Shown here: positions 8,975 to 17,133 of the stretch, one piece after another
How the letters are laid out: every line of letters starts with the position of its first letter
Position numbering within the stretch: position 1 is the first letter of the stretch
Assembly (NCBI RefSeq): GCF_030694085.1
Contig: NZ_JAUXZE010000039.1
Location: forward strand, 124,001-188,000
Source: Tabrizicola sp.
GTDB lineage: Bacteria; Pseudomonadota; Alphaproteobacteria; Rhodobacterales; Rhodobacteraceae
Direction of reading: 5' to 3'
DNA length: 64,000 nt
Program-made: the position numbers and the translations under genes
The notes under the pieces: model-generated
Database searches by the model: none
What the model saw: only the letters and a program-made list of their open reading frames with translations
What the model was told of the DNA's origin: nothing

Positions 8975-9024
8975 CAAATTCCTTGAGCAAGGAATTTGCC
9001 AAGAATTTTACTTGAAATTCTTGG
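8975..9024. repeat. Double-palindrome intergenic repeat, copy 2 (diverged)
   Basis: Stem 1 at 8975-8998 pairs CAAATTCCTTG with CAAGGAATTTG around a 2-nt loop. Stem 2 at 8999-9024 pairs CCAAGAATTT with AAATTCTTGG around TACTTG. It lies seven bases after the SDR stop codon and before an aminotransferase gene on the same strand. Confidence 0.85.
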
Positions 9025-9042
9025 GGTCAGGAGAGAGAGCCG

Positions 9043-10167
9043 ATGAAGGTCACAATCCACAAACTGTTCGAATATTTCATCGAAACGGCCGCCGCCGAGC
9101 CGCCGGAGTGTTTCATCGGGTTCTCTTTTGCCCGCCCCCCTCGGCTGAAGGACTTTCTTGCTGACCTTGACCCGGAACTCTCGCTGGACTGGAACGGGGC
9201 AAGTTTCCTTGGACTACCCGCGCTGCGCAACCGGGTGCTGGATCAGGCCGGTCTCTCGGATCTCTCGCCCGACGATGTGCTGATTACGGCAGGAACGGCG
9301 GAAGCAAACTATCTTCTGTTCCGGCAGCTGCTAGCCTCGGGCGACGAGATCATCACCGAGACCCCCGGTTGGCCACAGGCCGGAAACATTGCGAAATCCA
9401 TCGGCGCGCGGCTGGTGGAAGTTCCGCGCGATGAGAGCCAGGGGTGGCACCTGGATCCGCAGGCGGTGGCCCGCGCGATCACGCCCCGGACGCGGATGAT
9501 CTTTCTGACCAACCCGAACAACCCGACGGGGCGGCTGATCCCGGAAAGCGATCTGCGCGCTTTGGCCGATCTGGCGGAAAGGCACGGCATCTGGCTGGTG
9601 GTGGACGAGGTCTATGCCGGGCTGGAATGGGTCGGGCACCGGATGCCCTCTGTCGCCGGGATGACGCGGTTCGGGATCACCACGGGGTCGGTGTCAAAGG
9701 CGCTGGGGCTGCAAGGGCTGCGGACCGGCTGGATGATCTGCCAAAGCCCGCAGGTGATCTGCGACGCGATGATCCTGCGCGAGAACGGGTCCGAAATCAT
9801 GAACATCCTGGGCGAGCATATCGCCGAGGTGGCATTGCGCCCGGACCGGCTTGCAGGTTCTCTTGCCCAGGCGCGGAAAGACGGGGCCGCAACGCTGGAC
9901 CGGCTGGAGGCCTTTGTGGATGGACAGGCCCGGCTTGGCTGGCACCGGCCCGAGGCGGGACTGATCGGCTTGGCGCGGGTCGAGGGAACGGACGGCGAAT
10001 CGCTGGCGCGCGCGCTGTTGCAGCCCCCTTACCGGACGTTCCTGCTGCCTGGATCGGCCTACGGGTTGCCGCAGCATGTCCGCATTGGAGCGGGTGGAGG
10101 ACCGGAAGCGCGGTTGGAGGAAGGTTTAGGACGGCTTTCCGCGCTGCTTTGCAGCGGACAAATCTGA
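9043..10167 (+). CDS. PLP-dependent class I/II aminotransferase, 374 aa
   Basis: A fold-type I aminotransferase. The PLP lysine lies in GSVSKALGLQGLRTGW (about residues 211-226). LTNPNNPTGR (about 157-166) and VVDEVYAGLEW (about 187-197) are the usual cofactor contacts, and the carboxylate-binding Arg lies in QHVRIGAGGG near the C-terminus. The amino donor and substrate cannot be told from sequence. The ATG at 9043 has a GGAGAGAGAG ribosome site. It is the last gene of a plus-strand run with the SDR but is separated from it by a palindromic repeat, so it may have its own promoter. Confidence 0.87.
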   Translation: MKVTIHKLFEYFIETAAAEPPECFIGFSFARPPRLKDFLADLDPELSLDWNGASFLGLPALRNRVLDQAGLSDLSPDDVLITAGTAEANYLLFRQLLASGDEIITETPGWPQAGNIAKSIGARLVEVPRDESQGWHLDPQAVARAITPRTRMIFLTNPNNPTGRLIPESDLRALADLAERHGIWLVVDEVYAGLEWVGHRMPSVAGMTRFGITTGSVSKALGLQGLRTGWMICQSPQVICDAMILRENGSEIMNILGEHIAEVALRPDRLAGSLAQARKDGAATLDRLEAFVDGQARLGWHRPEAGLIGLARVEGTDGESLARALLQPPYRTFLLPGSAYGLPQHVRIGAGGGPEARLEEGLGRLSALLCSGQI

Positions 10168-10314
10168 CCTAACAAACTGAGAACAATAGAGTTATCCGAT
10201 AACATTCCGACGTTTTCCCCTAACGTGCGGCTGATTTTGCCTAGCGTGGCCCCGGTGCCCATAACCAGTGGCATCGAACCCCGGACTGCCCGGGAGACCA
10301 CGAAAGGACACGAC

Positions 10315-10818
10315 ATGCTGCTCTCTGTCATGAACGCCAAGACCACCGTGATCGCCGGCCTGACCGCGCTGACCATCGCCGCCGTTCCCGCCACGCCGGC
10401 GCAGGCCTGGGGCGAGAAGGAACAAGGCTTCGTCGCCGGTGTCGCCACGGCGGTGATCGTCGACGAGATCCTGAAGAACCGCCGCGCCCGGATGGGGGCC
10501 GCCCCTGTCTACGTCGCCCCCGCGCCGACCTATGTCGAACCGCGCCACACCTATGTCGAGCCGCGCACCTACGTCGAGCCGCGCCGCACGACCTCGCTCT
10601 ACGCCACCCCGGCGGCGCGGGCCTTCCAGAGCTATTCGGCAAGTGAGCGCAAGGCAATCCAGCGCAAGCTGCGCGCCTGGGGCTACTATCGCGGCGGGAT
10701 CGACGGCGCCTTCGGGCCTGGCACCTACAACGCGATCACCGCCTATGCCCGGGATGAAGGGACGTCACTGTCGTCCACGGCCAAGGCTTATGGCGTCTAC
10801 GACGGGCTGCTGTTCTAG
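10315..10818 (+). CDS. Secreted peptidoglycan-binding domain protein, 167 aa
   Basis: A signal peptide (MLLSVMNAKTTVIAGLTALT... ending PAQA at about residue 30) leads to a mature protein. It has a short hydrophobic helix, a Tyr/Pro-rich linker with three copies of YVEPR, and a C-terminal peptidoglycan-binding-1-like domain (ERKAIQRKLRAWGYYRGGID then GAFGPGTYNAITAYARD). The protein is probably exported and wall-associated. I start at the ATG at 10315, which has GAAAGGA upstream. An ATG at 10330 would also leave a signal peptide. A GC-rich hairpin follows the stop. Confidence 0.8.
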   Translation: MLLSVMNAKTTVIAGLTALTIAAVPATPAQAWGEKEQGFVAGVATAVIVDEILKNRRARMGAAPVYVAPAPTYVEPRHTYVEPRTYVEPRRTTSLYATPAARAFQSYSASERKAIQRKLRAWGYYRGGIDGAFGPGTYNAITAYARDEGTSLSSTAKAYGVYDGLLF

Positions 10819-10838
10819 TCCCCACGGTCCGTCGCCTG

Positions 10839-10872
10839 CTCCGGCCCGGGTGCTCCCCCGCCCGGGCCGGAG
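10839..10872. terminator. GC-rich hairpin between convergent genes
   Basis: Perfect 12-bp arms CTCCGGCCCGGG (10839-10850) and CCCGGGCCGGAG (10861-10872) with a 10-nt loop. It lies between the convergent ends of the peptidoglycan-binding gene and the transglutaminase-like gene. There is no clear T-tract, so terminator function is inferred from position. Confidence 0.6.
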
Positions 10873-10933
10873 ATCAATTGGCAGGTCGATATCGGCCGGG
10901 TCTGCAAAGGGCTAGGTCTGTTCGCGGGTTGGT

Positions 10934-12882
10934 CTATTCGGGGGAGAGGTCCCAGGAGAACCAGGTGGCATCGCGCAGGGTCCGGGCGTCAGCGATGATT
11001 GCCGCTGCCTGATCCGGTGGGACTGCGCGGGCCTTGGGCGCATAGCTCCAGTGCAGGACCATGTTGCCGCCGTCGCTGACCTTCGCAGCAAGGCTGAAGT
11101 CGAAGGCGGGATTGCTGATCGTCACCGGGTCGGGTGCGATGAACTCGATCGGGGCATTGCGGACGCGGACTTCATGCGTGACGACCCAGGGGCCGCCGAC
11201 ATAAAGCGGCAGGCGGCGTGGGGCGAGGATGCGGTCGGGGAAAGTTTCGGCCATACCTTCGGGAGCAAAGGCGAAGTCCTGGCGCAGACCGTTCCGGTCC
11301 AGAGCCGGATAGGGCAGGAAGTAGCTTTCCGTTACCGTCACCTGGTTTGCTTCCCGGTCATCCTGCATGTTGGGAGCTTGGGCCATCCGCAGGCCGGGGT
11401 AGCGGCCGTCGTAGAAGTCCAGGAAGTCGCGCCCGATCTGCGAGACGGGTGTGGTCGCCCAGCGTGACCGCGCCGCATCTGCAGACCCACTTCGGTGGCG
11501 GGTCTCGACCTTAAGCAGCACGCCGAAAGGCGAGAAGACGAAGTCCTCGCGCACCTCTTGTCTTGCGCCCAGGTGCCGGTTGGTGTGACCTCCATTCGTT
11601 CCAGCGATGCGGGGCCGCCGGTCACCGCAAGCGCATAGCCGTAGTCAGGCATCGTCGCGGTGCCAAGGCCTCCGGCCTGATGTGCGCCGGTCGGGTCCAT
11701 CCACACGGCGTGGCCGTCCAGGGTGGCGCGCAGGATCATGTGGTCGAAAACGTAAGGCGTAGGCGGTTCGTCGGGCAGGCCGTAGCCCGCATCAAGGTCA
11801 GTCAGCGCCACGGCGGCTTCGATCCCGAGACGGGAGAGGATGACGCGGAGGAGAAGCGACTTGTCCTTGCAGTCGCCGAAGCCCGACGCGATCACCGCGT
11901 CCGGCGGGCGAGCGAAATAGCCGCCCGCCCCCACCGACAGCGAGACATAGCGCAGTTCGTCCTGCACCAGGCGGAGGGCGGCATAGGCGCGGGTCGCGGG
12001 CGTGGCGTGGTCGCGGGCGATGGCATCGACCTTCGCCTCCCAGTCTGGCGGCAGGGGGTAGTCGCGGGTATAATGCGGGGCCAGGGCCCGGGTCAGAGGC
12101 GTCCAGTCGCGGGTGTCCGAAAAGCGCAGAAGCGCGTCCTCGATTACCTCATTCGGCACCAGTTCTTCCTCGATGGGCGGGATGTGATTTGCCCGTCGCC
12201 ATTCGTGGCGGAGTGTGCCATCGCCCAGATCCGTGGTGCTGTAGCTTACCCGGTCGGGCATGGGACCAAGCGCGAGCGGCAGGTCCCGGGGCCAGGTCAG
12301 CAGTGTGCGGGACAGAACGACAGGCGTCGACCACTCCAGCCAGGACGAGCCGCTGCGTTCGGCTCCGCCGACAAGGGGGCGGCTTTCCAGAAGCGTGGCC
12401 TGGTCCAGAACGTCCCCCACCCGCAGGTCGACGACTTGCACCACGGCAGTCAGAGTGCCGTCGATGACCCCCTCATCCAGCCGCGTCTCGCGCCGATACA
12501 CCTGCGGATCGACCGAGGCCTTAAGGTCGATGACCTGACCACCCCGGTGGATCATCAGACGGGTCAGGCTTGCGGTCTCGTGCGTGGGGTCGAAGTCCAG
12601 CTGGATCGTCGCCAGTTCCTCCAGCCCCGCGCGGTCGGTCACTTCGGCAACGACGCGGTTCCAGGACTGCTTCACCTCGCCTTCCCAGCGGAGCTGGTGG
12701 TCGGAGAGGAGGAAGAACTGCCCACCCTCGACCTCGGTGCGCAGGGCGACGTCGCCTTCGGGGATCGGGATGATGTCGGCCCAGGCGGGATCTTCGGCCA
12801 AGCCAAGGGTCTGGGCAAGGGTCGGGACGACAAGTGACGGGGCGCAAAGGCAGACGGCCAGAACCAGGGAAACAAGACGCAT
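10934..12882 (-). pseudogene. DUF3857/transglutaminase-like exported protein, broken by a frameshift
   Basis: Two minus-strand frames together make one protein of about 649 aa. The first part runs from the ATG at 12882 (signal peptide MRLVSLVLAVCLCAPSLVV) through a DUF3857-type beta domain. It continues into a transglutaminase-like core with the Cys in GFGDCKDKSLLLRVILSRL, the His in YVFDHMILRA and the Asp in VWMDPTGAHQ. Homology then switches to a second frame starting near MREDFVFSPFGVLLK (11554) and ending at 10934. The shift lies near 11555-11567, where adding one base would rejoin the frames. It could be a true mutation or a sequencing error. If real, the product loses its last third. 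The catalytic triad region lies before the break. Confidence 0.75.
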
Positions 12883-13009
12883 CGGGAATCCCGGAGGGAT
12901 GAATTTCGGGCAGGCTAGCGGGCGGGCGCGACGTTGCAAAGGATTTCCCGATGCAGGTTTTCCTGACCGGGCCCAAGGATTGCCGTTCGGCGCGCGTCCT
13001 GTGTAAGTG

Positions 13010-13552
13010 ATGCTGATGGATACGCCCGACGAAATGCTGGCCAACGCTGCTGCCCAGGGCGACCGGGCGGCTTTTGCGACGTTGGTCGGGCGTCACTACG
13101 ACCGGATACATGGACTGGCCTGGCGGCTGACCGGATCGAAGGCCGAGGCCGAGGACCTGACGCAGGACATCTGCGCAGCGCTCCCGTCAAAGCTGCGGAA
13201 CTGGCGGGGCGAAGCCAAGTTCACCACCTGGCTCTACCGCGTGGTAGTGAACGCGGCGCATGACCTGCGGCGTCGGCAGCAGACCCGAGCACGTGCTTCG
13301 CAAGGCTGGGGCGACTGGGAACTGGCGCGGCAGGACGAGATTGCGGTGCAGGCCGAAGCCGCCGACTGGCTGGCGCAGGCGATGACGCAGCTGTCGCCCG
13401 AGTTGCGCGATACGGTCGCCTTGGTGCTGGGCGAGGAAATGACCCAGGCAGAAGCGGGGGTTGTGCTGGGCGTCAGTGAGGGGACAATCGCCTGGCGGAT
13501 GAGCGAAGTGAAGAAACGCCTGCGGGCCATGGCAAAGGAGGACGCGAAATGA
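13010..13552 (+). CDS. RNA polymerase ECF-type sigma factor, 180 aa
   Basis: Region 2 is at about residues 20-85 (LVGRHYDRIHGLAWRLTGSK, AEDLTQDICAALPSKL, FTTWLYRVVVNAAHDLRRR). Region 4 is at about 125-172 (LSPELRDTVALVLGEEMTQA then a helix-turn-helix ending SEGTIAWRMSEVKKRL). GTG 13007, ATG 13010 and ATG 13016 are all possible starts, and I took the first ATG. The gene overlaps the following VWA gene by ATGA, the usual arrangement for a sigma factor and its membrane-bound anti-sigma partner. The stimulus is unknown, and I could not identify an autoregulated promoter. Confidence 0.88.
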   Translation: MLMDTPDEMLANAAAQGDRAAFATLVGRHYDRIHGLAWRLTGSKAEAEDLTQDICAALPSKLRNWRGEAKFTTWLYRVVVNAAHDLRRRQQTRARASQGWGDWELARQDEIAVQAEAADWLAQAMTQLSPELRDTVALVLGEEMTQAEAGVVLGVSEGTIAWRMSEVKKRLRAMAKEDAK

Positions 13553-15645
13553 GTGACGATCTCGACGACCTCCGCCGGGCCTTGAAGGCCGTGCCCGCCC
13601 CGGATGGGGAGGCGAAGGCGCGGGCGATGGCCCTTGCGATGGAAAATTTTGAGCGACTGAACGACCCGCTCCAAGGATCGACGGACCCGGCCCGTTCCAG
13701 TGAGGACCGCCAAGGAGCGGCCCCCCTGAACGGAGTACGTCGCATGTTCCACTATTTGACCTCCCGCCCTGCCCTTGCTGCAACCACCTCGGTCGCGGCG
13801 CTGCTCATCGGTGTTGCGGTGATCTTGCCGGTGGCCGATCTGCGGATCGGCAAGCCGACCGTGGTCGTCGAGACCAGGGAAGCTCCGGTCCTCCAGAATT
13901 CCGAACCCGCAGCAACGTCTGATGCCGCTCCGGCAACGACATCCGCCCCCTTGGGCGGCGAAGGCGCTGCGCTGACCGAAGAAGCGGAGACCCAGGGCGC
14001 GCCAGAGACTGCCCAGGTTCCCGGGGCCAAGGTCGCTGCAGACAACCTGGCCCGGACAGCGGAAAGTGACGCGGCCTCATCCGTCACAGGGGCAGAACCA
14101 CTGGTCGAAGCCCCGATGGCCGAAATGGAAGCCCTGCCCGTGTCGCCCGTGGTGGGTCTGGCGGACACCGAGATGCGGCTGCGGACCGAGGCCCCAGCGG
14201 CGGGGCTTACGGGCTACGTTGCAGCCCCGGACGCCTTTCCCACCCCGGTCGAGAACACCGAGGCCTATTCCAACGAAGCCCCGAACCCGGTAAAGGTGAC
14301 GGCAGAGGAGCCGGTCTCGACCTTCTCGATCGACGTGGATACCGCGTCCTATGCCGTGGTGCGGTCCTCCCTTACCGGGGGCACTCTGCCGACGCCCGAT
14401 CAGGTGCGGATCGAGGAGATGGTGAACTATTTCCCCTATGCCTATGCGGCGCCCGAGGGGGACGCGGCCTTTGCCTCGACCGTTTCGGTGATGCCGACGC
14501 CGTGGAATCCCGGCACTCGGCTGGTGACCATCGGCATCCAGGGGGCGCTGCCCGAGGTGGCCGCGCGGCCGCCCTTGAACCTGGTGTTCCTGATCGACAC
14601 CTCGGGGTCGATGGAGGATGCCAACAAGCTGCCGCTGCTGAAGCAGTCGCTGTCGCTGATGCTGTCGGAACTGCGGCCCGAGGATCAGGTGTCCATCGTG
14701 ACCTATGCCGGGTCGGCGGGGGTGGTGCTGCCTCCGGTGCAGGCTGCCGACCGCGCTGCGATCCTGTCCGCGCTGGAGAATCTGGCGGCGGGCGGGTCCA
14801 CGGCGGGGGCCGAGGGGCTGGCGCTGGCCTATCAGGTGGCCGAGGGGATGAAGGCCGAGGGCGAGGTCACGCGGATCCTGCTGGCAACGGATGGCGACTT
14901 CAACGTCGGCGTCTCGGACCCCGACGGGCTGGAGGCCTATGTCGCGAAGAAGCGCGAGACGGGGACCTATCTGTCGGTCCTTGGCTTCGGGCGCGGGAAC
15001 CTGGACGATGCGGTGATGCAGGCGCTGGCGCAGAACGGGAACGGCCAGGCTGCCTATATCGACACTTTGTCCGAGGCGCGGAAGGTGCTGGTGGACCAGT
15101 TGACCGGGGCGCTGTTCCCCATCGCGGATGATGTGAAGATCCAGGTGGAATGGAGCCCCGCCACCGTCGCCGAATACCGGCTGATCGGCTATGAGACCCG
15201 CGCCCTGCGGCGTGAGGATTTCAACAACGACAAGGTGGACGCGGGCGAGATCGGCGCCGGGACGCAGGTCACCGCGATCTACGAGGTGACGGCGCCGGGG
15301 TCGGATGCGTTGCTGAACGATCCCCTGCGCTACGGGTCGGCTGCTGCCACCGAAGGCTCGGACGGAGAGTTGGGCTTCCTGCGGCTGCGCTGGAAGGCTC
15401 CGGGTGAGGCGGTCTCCACGCTGGTCGAGACGCCGATCACCGGGACGGAAGGGGCCAGCGCCGAGACGCGGTTTGCTGCGGCTGTGGCGGGGTTCGGGCA
15501 GCTGTTGCAAGGGTCGGTCTACCTGGGTGACTGGGGCTGGGATCAGGCGATCGAGCTGGCGGTCCAGAACCGGGGCGAAGATGCCTTTGGCTACCGGATC
15601 GAGGCGGTGACCCTGATGCGGCTGGCGCAAAGCCTGTCGCAGTAG
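13549..15645 (+). CDS. Membrane-anchored VWA protein (YfbK/DUF3520 type) with an anti-sigma-like N-terminus, 698 aa
   Basis: Residues 1-65 are a short charged cytoplasmic domain (DDLDDLRRALKAVPAPDGEA) resembling N-termini of anti-sigma factors. One membrane helix is at about 78-97. An Ala/Pro/Glu-rich periplasmic linker leads to a von Willebrand A domain (about 340-520) with the MIDAS motif LIDTSGSM and LLATDGDFNVG. A C-terminal DUF3520-like part follows. YfbK-like proteins often lie beside ECF sigma genes. Translational coupling (ATGA) to the sigma factor suggests that the N-terminal domain holds the sigma factor while the VWA part senses something outside. That role is inference. Confidence 0.85.
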   Translation: MSDDLDDLRRALKAVPAPDGEAKARAMALAMENFERLNDPLQGSTDPARSSEDRQGAAPLNGVRRMFHYLTSRPALAATTSVAALLIGVAVILPVADLRIGKPTVVVETREAPVLQNSEPAATSDAAPATTSAPLGGEGAALTEEAETQGAPETAQVPGAKVAADNLARTAESDAASSVTGAEPLVEAPMAEMEALPVSPVVGLADTEMRLRTEAPAAGLTGYVAAPDAFPTPVENTEAYSNEAPNPVKVTAEEPVSTFSIDVDTASYAVVRSSLTGGTLPTPDQVRIEEMVNYFPYAYAAPEGDAAFASTVSVMPTPWNPGTRLVTIGIQGALPEVAARPPLNLVFLIDTSGSMEDANKLPLLKQSLSLMLSELRPEDQVSIVTYAGSAGVVLPPVQAADRAAILSALENLAAGGSTAGAEGLALAYQVAEGMKAEGEVTRILLATDGDFNVGVSDPDGLEAYVAKKRETGTYLSVLGFGRGNLDDAVMQALAQNGNGQAAYIDTLSEARKVLVDQLTGALFPIADDVKIQVEWSPATVAEYRLIGYETRALRREDFNNDKVDAGEIGAGTQVTAIYEVTAPGSDALLNDPLRYGSAAATEGSDGELGFLRLRWKAPGEAVSTLVETPITGTEGASAETRFAAAVAGFGQLLQGSVYLGDWGWDQAIELAVQNRGEDAFGYRIEAVTLMRLAQSLSQ

Positions 15646-15652
15646 GGCGGCT

Positions 15653-15719
15653 GCTCCTCGTTCGACTTCGTCTCCTCGTCGCGGGGCTTAAGCGACGAGG
15701 GACGCAGTCCCCGAGGAGC
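15653..15719. terminator. Long hairpin between convergent genes
   Basis: A nested inverted repeat: outer arms GCTCCTCG (15653-15660) and CGAGGAGC (15712-15719), inner perfect arms CCTCGTCGC (15674-15682) and GCGACGAGG (15692-15700), with a nearly paired middle section. It fills the gap between the convergent VWA and trans-sulfuration genes and probably ends both transcripts. Confidence 0.65.
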
Positions 15720-15721
15720 GG

Positions 15722-16957
15722 TCAGTCCAACGCGCGGGAGAGGTCGGCGATCAGGTCGGCAGGGTCTTCAAGGCCGACGGACAGCCGGAACACCCCCTCG
15801 CCCGCCCAATCCTGCCAACGTTGCAGCGCAGCGCCCTCCATGCGGAAGGTGCTGCGCTGGATTTCCTCGGTCCCGATGTGGACGCAGATCGACCGCTGGT
15901 GGCCCAGCGAGAAGGCGTAGTGGATGATGCGAAAGCGGTCGGCCATGCGGCGGGCAACCTCGGCCGGGGCCGCGCGGGTCTGAAACGCGATCATCGCGCC
16001 GCCAAGGGTCGTCTGGCGTTGGGCGAGGTCGCGTTGCGGGTGGTCCGTCGCGCCCGGCCAGGTGACGCGGGCGACGGCGGGGTGTTTCGTAAGCCAGTCC
16101 GCCAGCACGCCCGCCGTGTCGCAAGCCATGCGCAGCCGGGGGAACAGCGTGTCGAGGCCGCGCAGGATCAGCCAGGCGTTCTGGGCCGACAGGCTGGCGC
16201 CAAGATAGACCCCGGCACGCGAGCGGATGCGGGAGACCAGCTTGCGGCGGCCGATCACCGCGCCCCCAAGCGCATCGCCGTGGCCGTTCATGAATTTGGT
16301 CAGGGAATGGATCACCAGATCGACGCCATGGTCGAGCGGGCGGGTGATGACGGGCGTTGCCAGAGTGCTGTCCACCGAGAGGAGGACCCCGGCCTTGCGG
16401 GCGATGGCCGACAGGGCGGCAAGGTCGGTCAGGCGCAGGATCGGGTTGCAGGGGGTTTCGGCGTGGATCAGCCGCGTCGTCGGGCGCAGGGCGGCACGGA
16501 CGGCAGCGGGATCGGTCAGGTCGCAGGGGGTGACGCTGACGCCAAGGTCGGGGAGGATGCGGGTGGCAAGCTCGTAGACCCCGGCGTAGCAGACTTCCGA
16601 GACGATCAGGTGGTCCCCGGCCTTCAGGAGCGTCAGGAACACTGCAGCGGCAGCGGCGACGCCGGTGGCTGTGGCCAGCGCATCCTCGCCCCCTTCAAGG
16701 CCCGCGAGCCGTTCCTCCAGCGCGCGGACAGTGGGGTTGGTCCAGCGGGCGTAAAGGAAGGGCTGTTCGGTCAGGTCGGCCCCGTCGGCGGAAAACCCTG
16801 CGGATCCCGGGGTAAAGGTGTTGTTCACCGAGGCGACAAGGTTCGGCGCAATGGCCCCGGTCACCGGGTCGGGCCGAAGTCCCGCGTCCAGCGCGCGGGT
16901 TGCGGGGGCCATCTCGGCGGCGGGGGTTGCTGGGGTTCTGCTGACTGGGTCTGACAT
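15722..16957 (-). CDS. Cys/Met metabolism PLP enzyme (cystathionine gamma-synthase / gamma-lyase family), 411 aa
   Basis: A trans-sulfuration family enzyme. The PLP lysine is Lys221 in HSLTKFMNGHGDALGG. YARWTNPT (residues 69-76) supplies the neighbouring-subunit phosphate contact and VDSTLATP (195-202) the aspartate that pairs with the pyridine nitrogen. The usual YGGT loop reads CYAGVYEL, so the substrate pocket differs from the textbook MetB/MetC enzymes. It may be a cystathionine or methionine gamma-lyase or a synthase; sequence alone does not decide. The ATG at 16957 was preferred to upstream in-frame codons that lie in the divergent regulator's promoter region. It is divergent from the winged-helix regulator at 17134. 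Confidence 0.85.
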   Translation of the reverse strand: MSDPVSRTPATPAAEMAPATRALDAGLRPDPVTGAIAPNLVASVNNTFTPGSAGFSADGADLTEQPFLYARWTNPTVRALEERLAGLEGGEDALATATGVAAAAAVFLTLLKAGDHLIVSEVCYAGVYELATRILPDLGVSVTPCDLTDPAAVRAALRPTTRLIHAETPCNPILRLTDLAALSAIARKAGVLLSVDSTLATPVITRPLDHGVDLVIHSLTKFMNGHGDALGGAVIGRRKLVSRIRSRAGVYLGASLSAQNAWLILRGLDTLFPRLRMACDTAGVLADWLTKHPAVARVTWPGATDHPQRDLAQRQTTLGGAMIAFQTRAAPAEVARRMADRFRIIHYAFSLGHQRSICVHIGTEEIQRSTFRMEGAALQRWQDWAGEGVFRLSVGLEDPADLIADLSRALD

Positions 16958-17133
16958 GCGCGGCCTTTGCTTTCGCCCCTTCATCGGCTGCGAGCGCGCC
17001 CCGTGCAAGCTGCAATACCCCGGACGGCGCCAGCGTGCAGCGGCAACTGGCAAGCGGATCGAACCGGCGGACCGCGAAAGCAGCGCCCCCGGCTTTCTTT
17101 TGCTTTGCGGGGCAAGCGGCGTATCCTTCGCCC

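Noticed and set aside
10510..10600. Repeated YVEPR codons in the peptidoglycan-binding gene as a possible DNA repeat element
   Set aside because: The repeat is in frame, confined to a proline-rich linker, and has no copies elsewhere, so it is protein-level repetition.
16958..17133. Possible SAM-sensing riboswitch before the trans-sulfuration gene
   Set aside because: Some short matches to SAM-type motifs occur on the minus strand, but I could not draw the required stem and pseudoknot.
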